Shown: positions 8,033 through 16,280, counted from the stretch's first letter. The stretch is DNA of 64,000 nucleotides from Pseudomonas hunanensis (GCF_013393325.1 NZ_QJRC01000082.1:1-64000), one strand, 5' to 3'. Notes: a model not told the origin generated them from the sequence alone. A program made the numbers and translations.

Positions 8033-8626
8033 TCACGCCTTAAGCAGAAGTTGACGTTTCAGTTGCTGCAGGCGCTCGATACGTGCCTGGGCGACTTGCG
8101 CTTGGGCGAGCGCCGCCTGGTCGGAGGCAGATGCTTCGGCAGGGGCGGTCACGGATTCGAGCAGGTTCACGCCCTGCATGAAATGAACGATGTGCCCACC
8201 TTCCATAGCGGACGACGCCTGGAGAATGGCTTTGACCGTCTTACCGTAACTGGACGTCGATGACGCGGTGCTGCGGATACGTTGTTCAAGCTGATCCCCC
8301 GTCACCCCTTCGAGCGTCAAGCGCGTCATCTTGGTTACGCCTTCAGATACCGGGTTGTGCTTGCCCGGCGAGGCCGCCAGTGTCGATGCCGCCCCTCTGA
8401 GCTGGGCCTTGAGTTGTTCCCGCCGCTCACCGGCGAGAGACTGGACGCGGGCCTTGAGGTTTTCTTGCTCGCGCAGGCGCTTGGCTTCCCGCTCCTGCTC
8501 AAGCCGCTCGCTGTCGTCGTAGTGCGTGGTACTGCTTGAAGACGAAGGGGTGTCGTCACTGACCGCTTTAGCGATGGCGGCGGCGGCGGCGACTGCCGCA
8601 ACGCCGATCAACCAAGGTAGAGGCAT
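8033..8626 (-). CDS. Membrane-anchored coiled-coil protein of GTPase operon, 197 aa
   Basis: I do not recognise this protein. It has a short N-terminal hydrophobic helix (about 4-21), a serine/threonine-rich spacer (22-36), a strongly charged coil (38-78), a central segment and a C-terminal glutamine-rich coil (165-195). Residues 91-104 (NPVSEGVTKMTRLT) closely resemble residues 60-74 of the 587-aa GTPase, pointing to a shared interaction module. AAGGAGA precedes the ATG by 7 bases. It lies 11 bases after the first GTPase gene and 7 bases before the second. A tether or adaptor for the GTPases is a reasonable inference. Confidence 0.75.
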   Translation of the reverse strand: MPLPWLIGVAAVAAAAAIAKAVSDDTPSSSSSTTHYDDSERLEQEREAKRLREQENLKARVQSLAGERREQLKAQLRGAASTLAASPGKHNPVSEGVTKMTRLTLEGVTGDQLEQRIRSTASSTSSYGKTVKAILQASSAMEGGHIVHFMQGVNLLESVTAPAEASASDQAALAQAQVAQARIERLQQLKRQLLLKA

Positions 8627-8637
8627 TGCAAGTCTCC

Positions 8638-9507
8638 TTACTTGAGGCTGTCGAGTTTGGTGCGTGCTTTCTGCATGTCGGACGTATGGGTCTTGAAGGT
8701 CCGGCGAGCGCTGTCGATGTGCTTGACGAAGGCTTTGGCCTTGACCACATACGGCTCGGTGATCTGCTCGATCAGCTTGAGGTCCTGTTCAATCAATGCG
8801 TCGATACGCGTGCCCAGCTCCAAGGCGCGCCGTGCCAGGCGCTGTTGCCGGGCGTCAGCGAGCGACTTGGCGAGGCGCTTCGAAAGCGATTGCAGGTGTT
8901 GCGCCAGCTGTGGAATGCCGCTTTTTTCGCAGAGCCCTTGCTTGTTTTTCTCTACACCGCTTTTGAAACGCGTGTTGGAAATGACAAAGCATTCAGGCGC
9001 CGTGCCTAGATGGATCAGGGCCTGACGTTCGATGGTGTCCTTGACTGCGGCGAGGTCGGCGTCTTGCAGCTTGTCCAGCTGGCTGATCACCAGCACCACG
9101 CGTTCACCCACGTCTTGGCCATAGGCGCTGCGCAACTGATCGAGCAGGGCCACTTCTTCCTGGTCAAGCTCACCAGGTGGGGCATGGACGAACAGCACGA
9201 CATCAGCGGCATCAAGGCCCTGGTTCGCTTGCAGAGTGTCGTCCTGGTCATAGCCCAAGCCTGGGGTGTCCACTAGCACGTAGTGGTCTAGTTCCAGTGC
9301 CTGGTTGGTACGGGTGGTACGCACATCACCCGTTTGGAAATGCTCGTCGCTGGCATGGCCGCTGAGCATATTGAGCAGGGAGCTTTTCCCTGCTTTGACC
9401 AGGCCCCAGGCGGCAATGCGGGGCTTGGCCGGGGAAGCCTCGTCGCGCTGGCTGGCAAACAGCTGGTACTCCGCCTCCAGCGCCTCAAGTCGTTTGGTTC
9501 GGTCCAT
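8638..9507 (-). CDS. Era/dynamin-like GTPase, first gene of the operon, 289 aa
   Basis: This small GTPase has G1 GLVKAGKSS (35-43), G2 VRTTR (62-66), G3 DTPG (80-83) and a G4-like SQLDK (142-146), in which Ser-Gln replaces the usual Asn/Thr-Lys. A C-terminal helical region (about 195-285) looks coiled. The size and G domain resemble YfjP/Era-type GTPases, while the AGKSS loop resembles the dynamin-like group. It is transcribed first, from the 9508-9763 promoter region shared with the type III methyltransferase gene. It may act as a switch for the two larger GTPases, which is inference. Confidence 0.85.
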   Translation of the reverse strand: MDRTKRLEALEAEYQLFASQRDEASPAKPRIAAWGLVKAGKSSLLNMLSGHASDEHFQTGDVRTTRTNQALELDHYVLVDTPGLGYDQDDTLQANQGLDAADVVLFVHAPPGELDQEEVALLDQLRSAYGQDVGERVVLVISQLDKLQDADLAAVKDTIERQALIHLGTAPECFVISNTRFKSGVEKNKQGLCEKSGIPQLAQHLQSLSKRLAKSLADARQQRLARRALELGTRIDALIEQDLKLIEQITEPYVVKAKAFVKHIDSARRTFKTHTSDMQKARTKLDSLK

Positions 9508-9538
9508 CAGTCAGCGTCTCCTGTCGCATCACTGTTGC

Positions 9539-9560
9539 TGCAGTGCATCAGTCCACTGCA
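9539..9560. promoter_or_regulatory. Inverted repeat in divergent promoter region of GTPase operon and mod
   Basis: TGCAGTG (9539-9545) and CACTGCA (9554-9560) form a perfect 7-bp inverted repeat with an 8-base spacer, 32 bases before the first GTPase gene. The whole 9508-9763 gap must hold promoters for both directions. I see no clear -35/-10 pair and no copy of the WYL-region palindrome. It could be an operator or an mRNA hairpin. Confidence 0.4.
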
Positions 9561-9763
9561 AGGCTCCGGATGTTGGGTATGATGTCATATGGCTAGTAAA
9601 TGTGCAGTTTGACTTTTGTTGAGCGGCGAGGGGGCGCTATGGCTGTTGCATAGCGTGGAACGGCTTGGGTTGAGGAGCAGCGGCTGGGTGCCAAGGCCGC
9701 CGCTGATAACGAACAGCAGATGCCTGCTTCAAGGCGCTGCGTTGATTGGATCAGGAGTTTGCA

Positions 9764-11566
9764 ATGCCCACGCTTGAGTTCAAAGGTAAGCAGTTTATTT
9801 ATTCCCATCACCTTGGGGTGCCGTTCCGAGAATTACAGGTGGTTCCCGAGAAGTCGCTACCCGCTGCAGGCAACGAACCATCGTTGGATGACAACCTGAT
9901 TATTCAGGGCGACAACCTTGAGGCGCTCAAGGCGCTGTTACCCACTCACGCTGGCAAGGTCGATTGCATTTTTATCGATCCACCGTATAACACCGGTGAA
10001 GAAAAATGGTGTTACAACGATAACGTCCGCTCCCCCCTCATGAAGGAATGGCTGAAAAAATCAGCGGATCCGGTAGATAAGGAAGACCTGGAGCGACATG
10101 ACAAATGGCTGTGCATGATGTGGCCAAGAATCAGTCTTCTCAAAGAGCTGATGTCCTCAAGGGGTAGCATATGGGTGACGCTGGACGATCATGAGCCTCA
10201 CCGGCTGCGAATGTTGATGGACGAGGTGATAGGGGCGGATAAGTTTGTAGCAAACATCGTGTGGCAGCACGCTGTTCAAGGGAAGGGGTATAGCGATATT
10301 TTTTCCGTTCATCATAACCATATTATTGTGTATGGGAATGAAGACTTTTCTTTTGAAGGGTTGGACAGGACGGAAGAGGACAATGTTAATTATGCTAACC
10401 CGGACAATGACCCCAACGGGGCATGGCGACTTGGCGATGTCCGTAACGCGCTGTATCGCCCAAAGCTAAAGTATCCGCTAAAGACCCCGTCTGGAAAATA
10501 TATCGACTCACCGGAAAATGGGTGGAGGTGGAAAAAGGAAACCTTCGAGAAAAAAATTGCCTCCGGGGAGGCGTTGTTTGTTGATGATGAGACCCGTGTC
10601 ATTCGAAAGATTTACCTGAAGAATCAGGATAAACGAGCGCCGGAAACCATCTGGTTTGCATCAGAGGTTGGAAGTACACGGCACGCCAATACAACGTTGA
10701 AGAACATTTTTGGTGGCACGTCACCCTTTCCAACGCCGAAGCCCGTTGAGTTGGTGAGTCGGATTCTAAAACTCGCAGCCTATGAGGACTCGATAGTCCT
10801 TGATTCATTTGCCGGTTCGGGCACAACCGCTCACGCCGTGCTCGAAGCCAACAAGGCGGACGATGGCAATCGTCGTTTTGTACTTGTCGAATGTGAAAAT
10901 TACGCTGATGAGATAACGGCTGAGCGTGTTCGCCGTGTAGTCAAAGGCTATTCCTATACGGGCACCCAGCGCGAAGAATTGCACCGGGAATCTATTAGCT
11001 GGAGCGTCTTCGGAAACGAAAAAAAACACAAAAAGGTGATGGAGCGGATTAATTCCATTGAAAAGCGCCATTGCGATAAGTACGACAAGATCACCAAAAA
11101 GATCAAGGATGACGTACTCACAGTGACGGGTGAGCGTGCGATAAAAGAAACCGCACCCGGCCTGGGTGGAAGCTTCACCTACTGCACCTTGGGTGAGGTC
11201 ATTGATGTTGAAAGCCTGCTGACCGGCGAAGGGATGCCTAGCTTTGAGGCGCTGGCCCGCTACGTGTTCTATACCGCCACTGGCCAGTCTCTGGACAGGG
11301 TGGGTAAACCCACGGCGGATGGCCTGGTTGGCGAAACCGAGCTGTTCCGTATCCACCTGCTCTACAAACCTGATACGTCGTGGTTGCGCTCCAACGATGC
11401 GGCGCTCAATGCCGATCGGGTGGCCATCATTGAAGCCGGTAACAAGCATGGCAAACGGGCGATCGTGTTTGCGGTGGCCAAGTTCATGAGCCAGAAGGAG
11501 CTGACGACGCGGCGCATCGAGTTCTGCCAGTTGCCTTATGCCGTGCATCGGATTTTGGGAGATTAA
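9764..11566 (+). CDS. mod: Type III restriction-modification DNA methyltransferase (Mod)
   Basis: This 600-aa beta-class N6-adenine methyltransferase would modify one strand of an asymmetric site and give Res its specificity. The catalytic DPPY motif (72-75, IDPPYNTG) precedes the SAM-binding FAGSG motif (349-353, DSFAGSGTTAHAV). The target recognition domain lies between them. That region is conspicuously AT-rich: the 60 bases from 10321 are 24/60 G+C by my count, which suggests horizontal exchange. ATG 9764 has AGGAG 7 bases upstream; a TTG at 9746 is in frame but poorly placed. An A8 run (11019-11026) lies in the 3' third. res follows after 2 bases. Confidence 0.92.
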   Translation: MPTLEFKGKQFIYSHHLGVPFRELQVVPEKSLPAAGNEPSLDDNLIIQGDNLEALKALLPTHAGKVDCIFIDPPYNTGEEKWCYNDNVRSPLMKEWLKKSADPVDKEDLERHDKWLCMMWPRISLLKELMSSRGSIWVTLDDHEPHRLRMLMDEVIGADKFVANIVWQHAVQGKGYSDIFSVHHNHIIVYGNEDFSFEGLDRTEEDNVNYANPDNDPNGAWRLGDVRNALYRPKLKYPLKTPSGKYIDSPENGWRWKKETFEKKIASGEALFVDDETRVIRKIYLKNQDKRAPETIWFASEVGSTRHANTTLKNIFGGTSPFPTPKPVELVSRILKLAAYEDSIVLDSFAGSGTTAHAVLEANKADDGNRRFVLVECENYADEITAERVRRVVKGYSYTGTQREELHRESISWSVFGNEKKHKKVMERINSIEKRHCDKYDKITKKIKDDVLTVTGERAIKETAPGLGGSFTYCTLGEVIDVESLLTGEGMPSFEALARYVFYTATGQSLDRVGKPTADGLVGETELFRIHLLYKPDTSWLRSNDAALNADRVAIIEAGNKHGKRAIVFAVAKFMSQKELTTRRIEFCQLPYAVHRILGD

Positions 11567-11568
11567 GC

Positions 11569-14214
11569 ATGGAGCTCAAAGAATATCAGCAGGGGGTACT
11601 CGAACGGCTGGAGCGTTACCTGGCTGTGCTGGCTGAGGCGCGTGAAGAAGCCGAGGACTTTGTAGCGTTTCAGAAGAGCAAAGGCAGAACGGCCAACGTG
11701 GGCGATTACTGCAAGGCGGCGTGGGATCAGCTGAACACGGAACGCTTGTTGCCCTACCTGTATCACGGTGGTAAGCCGGTGGTGGCCCCCTACCTGTCAC
11801 GTCATGATGGCAAGGGCGACACGATCCCGACTATCTGCCTGAAAGTACCAACCGGCGGCGGTAAAACCCTATTGGCGACTGCCTCGCTTGAGCGCGTGCA
11901 GGCGGATTACTTCAAGCGCCAGACGGGCATGGTGTTATGGACCGTACCTTCGGATGCGATTTACCGGCAAACCTGGAAACAATTGGCCAATCGGGAGCAC
12001 CCCTACCGGCAGATGCTGGAACGGGCATCGGGTGGCCGTGTAAAACTACTTGAGAAAGGGGATGCCTTCACCCGTAAAGAGGTGGAAGAGCAGTTGTGCG
12101 TCCTGCTGCTAATGCTGCCGTCGGCGGCGCGCCAGACCAAGGAAACACTGCGGATGTTCCGCGACAGTGGCCGCTTCACGTCTTTCTTCCCCTTGGAAGA
12201 TGATCACGAAGCGAATGTGCAACTGCTCAAGCAAGTGCCCAACCTTGACCAGAATGACTTGGCCGACCTCGGGTATGCCGATGGCGTGGTTCCGGGGGCG
12301 GTATCGATCAAGCAAAGCCTGGGCAATGTGCTGCGGCTAGTACGCCCAGTGGTCGTGATTGATGAGGGCCATAAAGCCTATTCCAATACTGCGCGCGACA
12401 CCTTGGCTGGCTTCAATCCACGCTTCATCCTGGAGCTGTCCGCAACACCCAATACCAATGGCAGGCATCACTCTAACGTGCTGGTCAACGTTCCAGGTAC
12501 GGTCCTCAAAGATGAGGAAATGATCAAGCTGCCGATCAATGTCATTAACGAGGCCAAGGGTGGCTGGAAGCAAACGCTGTTGCTGGCTCATGCCAAACAG
12601 CAGGAATTGGAAGATGCCGCGTTGGCGTTCCAACGTGCGTCTGGCCGCTATATTCGTCCTATTGTACTTGTGCGTGTGGAGCGTACCGGCAAGGAGCAGC
12701 GTGATGCGGGGTTCGTGCATGCCGAGGACGCCCGCGAATACCTGCGTGATCAGCTGGGCGTGAGGGAAGAGCATATTCGGCTCAAGACCTCCAGCAACGA
12801 CGAGCTGGCAGACGAAGACCTTCTGTCAGCCAATTCCGCGGTGCGCTTCATCATCACCAAAGATGCGCTGCGCGAAGGCTGGGACTGCCCCTTTGCCTAC
12901 GTGCTGGCTATCCTTTCGCGTACAACGGCAACCACCGCCCTCACCCAAATGATAGGGCGCGTGCTGCGCCAGCCCCACGCACGGACAATCGGTGTAGGCG
13001 CGCTGGACGAGTGTTACATCTTCACCTTCGATCAGGATGTGATGGAGGCGGTCAAAGGGGTGCGTAAAGGGCTGGAAGGCGAAGGCATGGCGGACCTGGC
13101 GTCCAGCGTCAAAGCGTTGGATTCAGAGAGCGGCCAGGCCCGCAATGTGCGACGGGAAACGGTGCGGCGAAATGAAAAGTTCGCGGGGCTGCCCATTTTT
13201 CTACCCCGTGTTTTGCATCGGGACAGCAGCGCACCCCATGGCTACCGTGCATTGGACTACGAGCGCGATGTACTCGGCGAGCTGGATTGGGGGGGCTTGA
13301 AATTCCTGGCGGCTGACAAGGCCGTTATGGATGCCGATAAGTTGCAACGGACGGTTGCTCGCGTCAGTCTCAACCAACAAGTAAAAGAGCCTGGGGAAGC
13401 GGTCATCGACCTGGAGCAGTATGAAGTCAAGGCTATCCCGGATGAGGGGCTAGATGCTCCCTACCTGGTTCGACAGCTTTTGGACGTCGTCCCTAACCCA
13501 TGGCAGGGCATGCGTTTGCTCGAGGAAACCCTGGAGGTGCTGCGCAGCAGCGGCATCAGCGATGACCTGCTTTATATCAACCGGCTCGACTTGGTAAACA
13601 CCATGAAGACGGACCTTCGTGCGCAGGTGAATACCCTGGCAGAGGCCCTATTCCGCGCCAAGTTGGAGAGCGGTGACATCGCGTTGCGGTTGGTATCGTC
13701 CAATGACCCGGCGCTAAACTGGGAAATTGCTGAAACGCTGGATATAGACGTGGCTGATGTTGATCCGCTCCTTCATCGAAAGAATGGCGAGCCTTTGCAG
13801 AAAAACCTCTTCGAGAAGGTGTACCAGAAAGAGTTCAATAGCCTGGAAAAGAACACGGCCTGGTACCTGGATGAACATAAGTGCGTGTATTGGTGGCACC
13901 GTATAGCCGTGAATCAGCGCTCATACGCCTTGCAAGGCTGGCAACGCCACCGTATTTACCCCGACCTGCTGGCCTGCATACAAGGCACTGAGAATGGCAA
14001 GCTTCGCTTCTCGGTACTGGAAACCAAGGGCGACCACCTCAAAGGCAACGACGACACCGAATACAAGCGCAAGTTGTTCGAGCTGTTGACCCAGTATGCC
14101 GATGAGGCTGCCACGGTGGGTCAGCTTGATCTGGCAGGCCAAGGTGAGGAGATTCACTTTCAGCTGGTGATGGAAAACGATTGGGCGCAGGCCGTTTCAG
14201 CCACACTTCAATAA
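11569..14214 (+). CDS. res: Type III restriction enzyme Res subunit
   Basis: This 881-aa subunit has an SF2 helicase and a nuclease domain. Walker A is PTGGGKT (94-100), Walker B DEGH (265-268) and motif III SATP (291-294), with motif VI in QMIGRVLRQP. A C-terminal PD-ExK nuclease is visible as YPD (Asp799) followed by LETKG (Glu818, Lys820). Together with Mod it would translocate along or diffuse on DNA and cut between oppositely oriented unmodified sites. The frame and all key motifs are intact, so the system looks functional. The ATG is 2 bases after the mod stop, so the genes are co-transcribed. Resistance to incoming DNA is the expected role. Confidence 0.92.
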   Translation: MELKEYQQGVLERLERYLAVLAEAREEAEDFVAFQKSKGRTANVGDYCKAAWDQLNTERLLPYLYHGGKPVVAPYLSRHDGKGDTIPTICLKVPTGGGKTLLATASLERVQADYFKRQTGMVLWTVPSDAIYRQTWKQLANREHPYRQMLERASGGRVKLLEKGDAFTRKEVEEQLCVLLLMLPSAARQTKETLRMFRDSGRFTSFFPLEDDHEANVQLLKQVPNLDQNDLADLGYADGVVPGAVSIKQSLGNVLRLVRPVVVIDEGHKAYSNTARDTLAGFNPRFILELSATPNTNGRHHSNVLVNVPGTVLKDEEMIKLPINVINEAKGGWKQTLLLAHAKQQELEDAALAFQRASGRYIRPIVLVRVERTGKEQRDAGFVHAEDAREYLRDQLGVREEHIRLKTSSNDELADEDLLSANSAVRFIITKDALREGWDCPFAYVLAILSRTTATTALTQMIGRVLRQPHARTIGVGALDECYIFTFDQDVMEAVKGVRKGLEGEGMADLASSVKALDSESGQARNVRRETVRRNEKFAGLPIFLPRVLHRDSSAPHGYRALDYERDVLGELDWGGLKFLAADKAVMDADKLQRTVARVSLNQQVKEPGEAVIDLEQYEVKAIPDEGLDAPYLVRQLLDVVPNPWQGMRLLEETLEVLRSSGISDDLLYINRLDLVNTMKTDLRAQVNTLAEALFRAKLESGDIALRLVSSNDPALNWEIAETLDIDVADVDPLLHRKNGEPLQKNLFEKVYQKEFNSLEKNTAWYLDEHKCVYWWHRIAVNQRSYALQGWQRHRIYPDLLACIQGTENGKLRFSVLETKGDHLKGNDDTEYKRKLFELLTQYADEAATVGQLDLAGQGEEIHFQLVMENDWAQAVSATLQ

Positions 14215-14374
14215 TCTACGCTCGGCTTGATCTTCTGTTCGAGCAATAGAAGACAAGCCGCTTGTTTGATCCTGTTGCCTTTGTCTGCAGCCTGCAGTCC
14301 CTCGGCGTTGATCGTTTGGAAGAACAGGGGCCAAGCGCCTGCCGCTGACCCCTTGAAACATCACAGTACGTGAT

Positions 14375-14638
14375 TCAACGCATCATGCCGAGTTCGGCAT
14401 CATCCAGCAGTGCTTTGCCTAAAGCACAGAGGTAGTGCGCCGCCCAGATCAGCTTCGGTTTATCTTCCATCAGCCCGTCGATGGTCAGGTCCCTCGCATA
14501 GCCCATCAGTTCCGAGGCCTGTTCGCGGGCGTTTTGACACGGAATGCTGGCTTCGATGCGAAACAGTGGGTGGGTCTGGTTTTCGCCTTGAAAGAAGATA
14601 GTTTTACCGACTGTGCATTTTGTGTCTTCGGTAGTCAT
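14375..14638 (-). CDS. DUF3077 family protein
   Basis: This 87-aa protein belongs to a small Pseudomonas-restricted family (DUF3077). The conserved elements seen are the LFRIEASIPCQNAREQASEL core, YARDLTIDGL, and the WAAHYLCALGKALLDD tail. There is no signal peptide or membrane segment; it is probably a small cytoplasmic helical protein. It lies downstream of, and on the same strand as, a DUF6124 gene. Such pairs recur in Pseudomonas genomes, but no function is known to me. The 160 bases between it and res (14215-14374) hold nothing I can identify. Confidence 0.75.
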   Translation of the reverse strand: MTTEDTKCTVGKTIFFQGENQTHPLFRIEASIPCQNAREQASELMGYARDLTIDGLMEDKPKLIWAAHYLCALGKALLDDAELGMMR

Positions 14639-14680
14639 GGATCAATCTCCCTGGTCTTGTTGATACCTGGGTATGTCTAT

Positions 14681-14704
14681 CGCCGGGAAGCCGGCTCCCA
14701 CAGG
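14681..14704. repeat. REP-like element
   Basis: GCCGG (82-86 of the 14600 block) and CCGGC (14691-14695) form a small hairpin with loop GAAG. It is followed by the TCCCACAGG tail typical of putida REP elements. It lies between the DUF3077 and DUF6124 genes. Confidence 0.55.
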
Positions 14705-14705
14705 C

Positions 14706-14948
14706 TTAATGCATCGGTCGCGAGTTGTCTGGCTGCTGTATTTGCGCCAACGCTGATTCGAGCAATCGACGCAGGGCTTCAAGCTCGTGCAGTGAGGCCA
14801 TGAGCAAAACCGCTGCGGGCGACCTGGGCTGCATCAGCATCGCTTGCTGGGCTACGGCTTCTGCGCAGAGCGCGTAGTCCGAGGCCATGATGATCGTGTC
14901 TTCCAAGGAGTGGAGTGGGTGAGGCGGATCAGGAACTATCTTTAGCAT
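14706..14948 (-). CDS. DUF6124 family protein
   Basis: This 80-aa protein begins MLKIVPDPPHP, the start typical of DUF6124 proteins in Pseudomonas. An alanine-rich helix (CAEAVAQQAM) and a second amphipathic helix (AAVLLMASLHELEALRRLL) follow. No export signal or catalytic residues are seen. It precedes a DUF3077 gene on the same strand, separated by a REP. Both sit next to ssrA, at the boundary between accessory and core DNA. Function unknown. Confidence 0.65.
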   Translation of the reverse strand: MLKIVPDPPHPLHSLEDTIIMASDYALCAEAVAQQAMLMQPRSPAAVLLMASLHELEALRRLLESALAQIQQPDNSRPMH

Positions 14949-15270
14949 CGTACTGTGTTCTCGATAGGGGCTACCGCCAATCCGCTGTCAAACGGAAGGG
15001 TGGCAGCTGCGCATGGGTTGACAGACCGGCGAACACAGAAACCGGCGCACGCGAGCGTGCCCCATGCACAACCGCCATGAACGGTTATGCGTGCTGTGTA
15101 TCGTTGCGGCCTGTCAAAGCCGATCGTTGATGAGCAACGACCCACCGAGACTAAAACCCTGAAAAAATGACCGCAACGGAAAACAGGCGCTGGGAGTATC
15201 TTTGGGAAACGTCCTACTCGGAAGGGGTTAAATCCGCTTTTTCCACCTGCACATCCCTAAATCCAAGCAC
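14949..15270. other. Non-coding gap between DUF6124 gene and ssrA terminator
   Basis: This 322-base stretch must contain the DUF6124 promoter and any insertion scar next to ssrA. I see only a weak hairpin (ACCG at 15071-15074 with CGGT at 15082-15085). There is no convincing ORF, no integrase remnant and no second copy of the ssrA 3' end. Confidence 0.5.
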
Positions 15271-15294
15271 AAAAAAAGACGCCCGAGGGCGCCT
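15271..15294 (-). terminator. ssrA terminator
   Basis: Read on the minus strand, AAGGCGCCC and GGGCGTCTT pair as a tight hairpin followed by seven T residues (15271-15277). It begins about 15 bases after the 3' end of tmRNA. Confidence 0.85.
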
Positions 15295-15307
15295 TCTTCT
15301 TTGGATT

Positions 15308-15706
15308 TGGTGGAGCCGGGGGGATTTGAACCCCCGTCCGCCAGTACTCCGCTGTCGGTACTACATGCTTAGCCGTGTCTACTGATTTAATCCGCAGCCG
15401 CCCGACGGGCAGGGTGCTTTGGATGAGTTGTGTAAGTTTTAGTCACTTCGCCCACAACGTGCTACGCGACGATCCTGTTCTGTATGACAATCAGTTCGGG
15501 TTTACAGGCATCCCCTAGTGATTGCTGGAGCCGAAGCTACCAGAAGCAACGGGTCAAGAGGACCGCTTAAGCGGCCAGCTTGAACTCCGCGCCGTAGTTT
15601 TCGTCATTGGCAACTATAAAAGTTGCAACAGTGGATTTACGAGTTCTGTTACCAACTCGGCATGCACCTAGAGTTTCGCTACCGGCGTCGAATCCTAATC
15701 GGCCCC
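15308..15706 (-). ncRNA. ssrA: tmRNA (transfer-messenger RNA)
   Basis: This RNA rescues stalled ribosomes with SmpB. The 5' end GGGGCCG (15706-15700) pairs with CGGCTCC near the 3' CCA (15308-15310), with a G.U pair at the third position as in alanine tRNA. The T arm reads GGGGGTTCAAATCCCCC. The tag frame (15611 down to 15567) encodes ANDENYGAEFKLAA and a stop, a Pseudomonas-type tag. Its length of 399 nt is normal. The 3' end faces the accessory region, consistent with ssrA being an insertion hotspot. Confidence 0.97.
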
Positions 15707-15805
15707 ACACTAGCGTTACGCTAACGCACCTTACGGCGCGTGGGATGGAGTATACGGCATTGCGCGGGCGACGTCGACAGCCGGTCCTGTCGCCCGCTTT
15801 TGGGC

Positions 15806-16096
15806 TCATGCGCCGCCGCTGCCGGTGCCGCTGCCTTTCTCGGTTTTTTCCAGGCGCTCCAGCACTTTGCTGGTGATGGCGATGCATTCCTTGGTGTCGC
15901 CCGAGGCCTGGGCGGCCTTGGCTTTGTCGACGTGCTCGGTGATGGCTTTGTCCAGGCCCTCGGAGGTGGCGCCGGCAGTGGCCATGCTGTCGTCGATCTT
16001 TTGCAGGTTGGTGGTGCAAAGGTCTTCGGCGGCGAACACCGGCGAAGCCAGCAGGGTGGCGGCCGCGAACAGGGCCGAAAGCGCGGTACCTTTCAT
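15806..16096 (-). CDS. Small secreted/periplasmic hypothetical protein
   Basis: This 96-aa protein has a clear Sec signal peptide (about 1-22, with SPVFA before AEDL). The mature part is mainly helical, with cysteines in DLCTTN and TKECIA that could form a disulfide. A Gly/Ser tail (KGSGTGSGGA) ends the protein. I do not recognise a named family, although a gene like this lies beside ssrA in other putida-group genomes. It lies 99 bases upstream of ssrA on the same strand. Confidence 0.8.
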   Translation of the reverse strand: MKGTALSALFAAATLLASPVFAAEDLCTTNLQKIDDSMATAGATSEGLDKAITEHVDKAKAAQASGDTKECIAITSKVLERLEKTEKGSGTGSGGA

Positions 16097-16204
16097 GGGT
16101 GTCTCCTCTGGGGCCTCTGGAAGGTGGGCCTGTAGGGTGGACTGTGGGGGAATGGCGGGGGTTCAATCGGGATGGTGGCGGGGCGATATGAGAAGGGGGG
16201 ATGG

Positions 16205-16245
16205 CACCGGCTTTGCCGGTGTTCGCGGCTGAAGCCGCTCCCACT
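16205..16245. repeat. REP-like double hairpin
   Basis: CACCGGC/GCCGGTG (16205-16221) is followed by GCGGCT/AGCCGC (16225-16238) and the TCCCAC tail of putida REPs. The 16097-16414 gap holds only such repeats. Confidence 0.65.
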
Positions 16246-16280
16246 GGATCGTGCTTGGCCCGGGCTTGCGCTGTACCTGT

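Noticed and set aside
1..15307. Prophage or integrative element with integrase
   Set aside because: No integrase, capsid, tail or conjugation gene and no repeated ssrA 3' end were found in the window.
15167..15385. 72-codon plus-strand ORF near ssrA
   Set aside because: It runs through the ssrA terminator and the 3' end of tmRNA and has no coding features.
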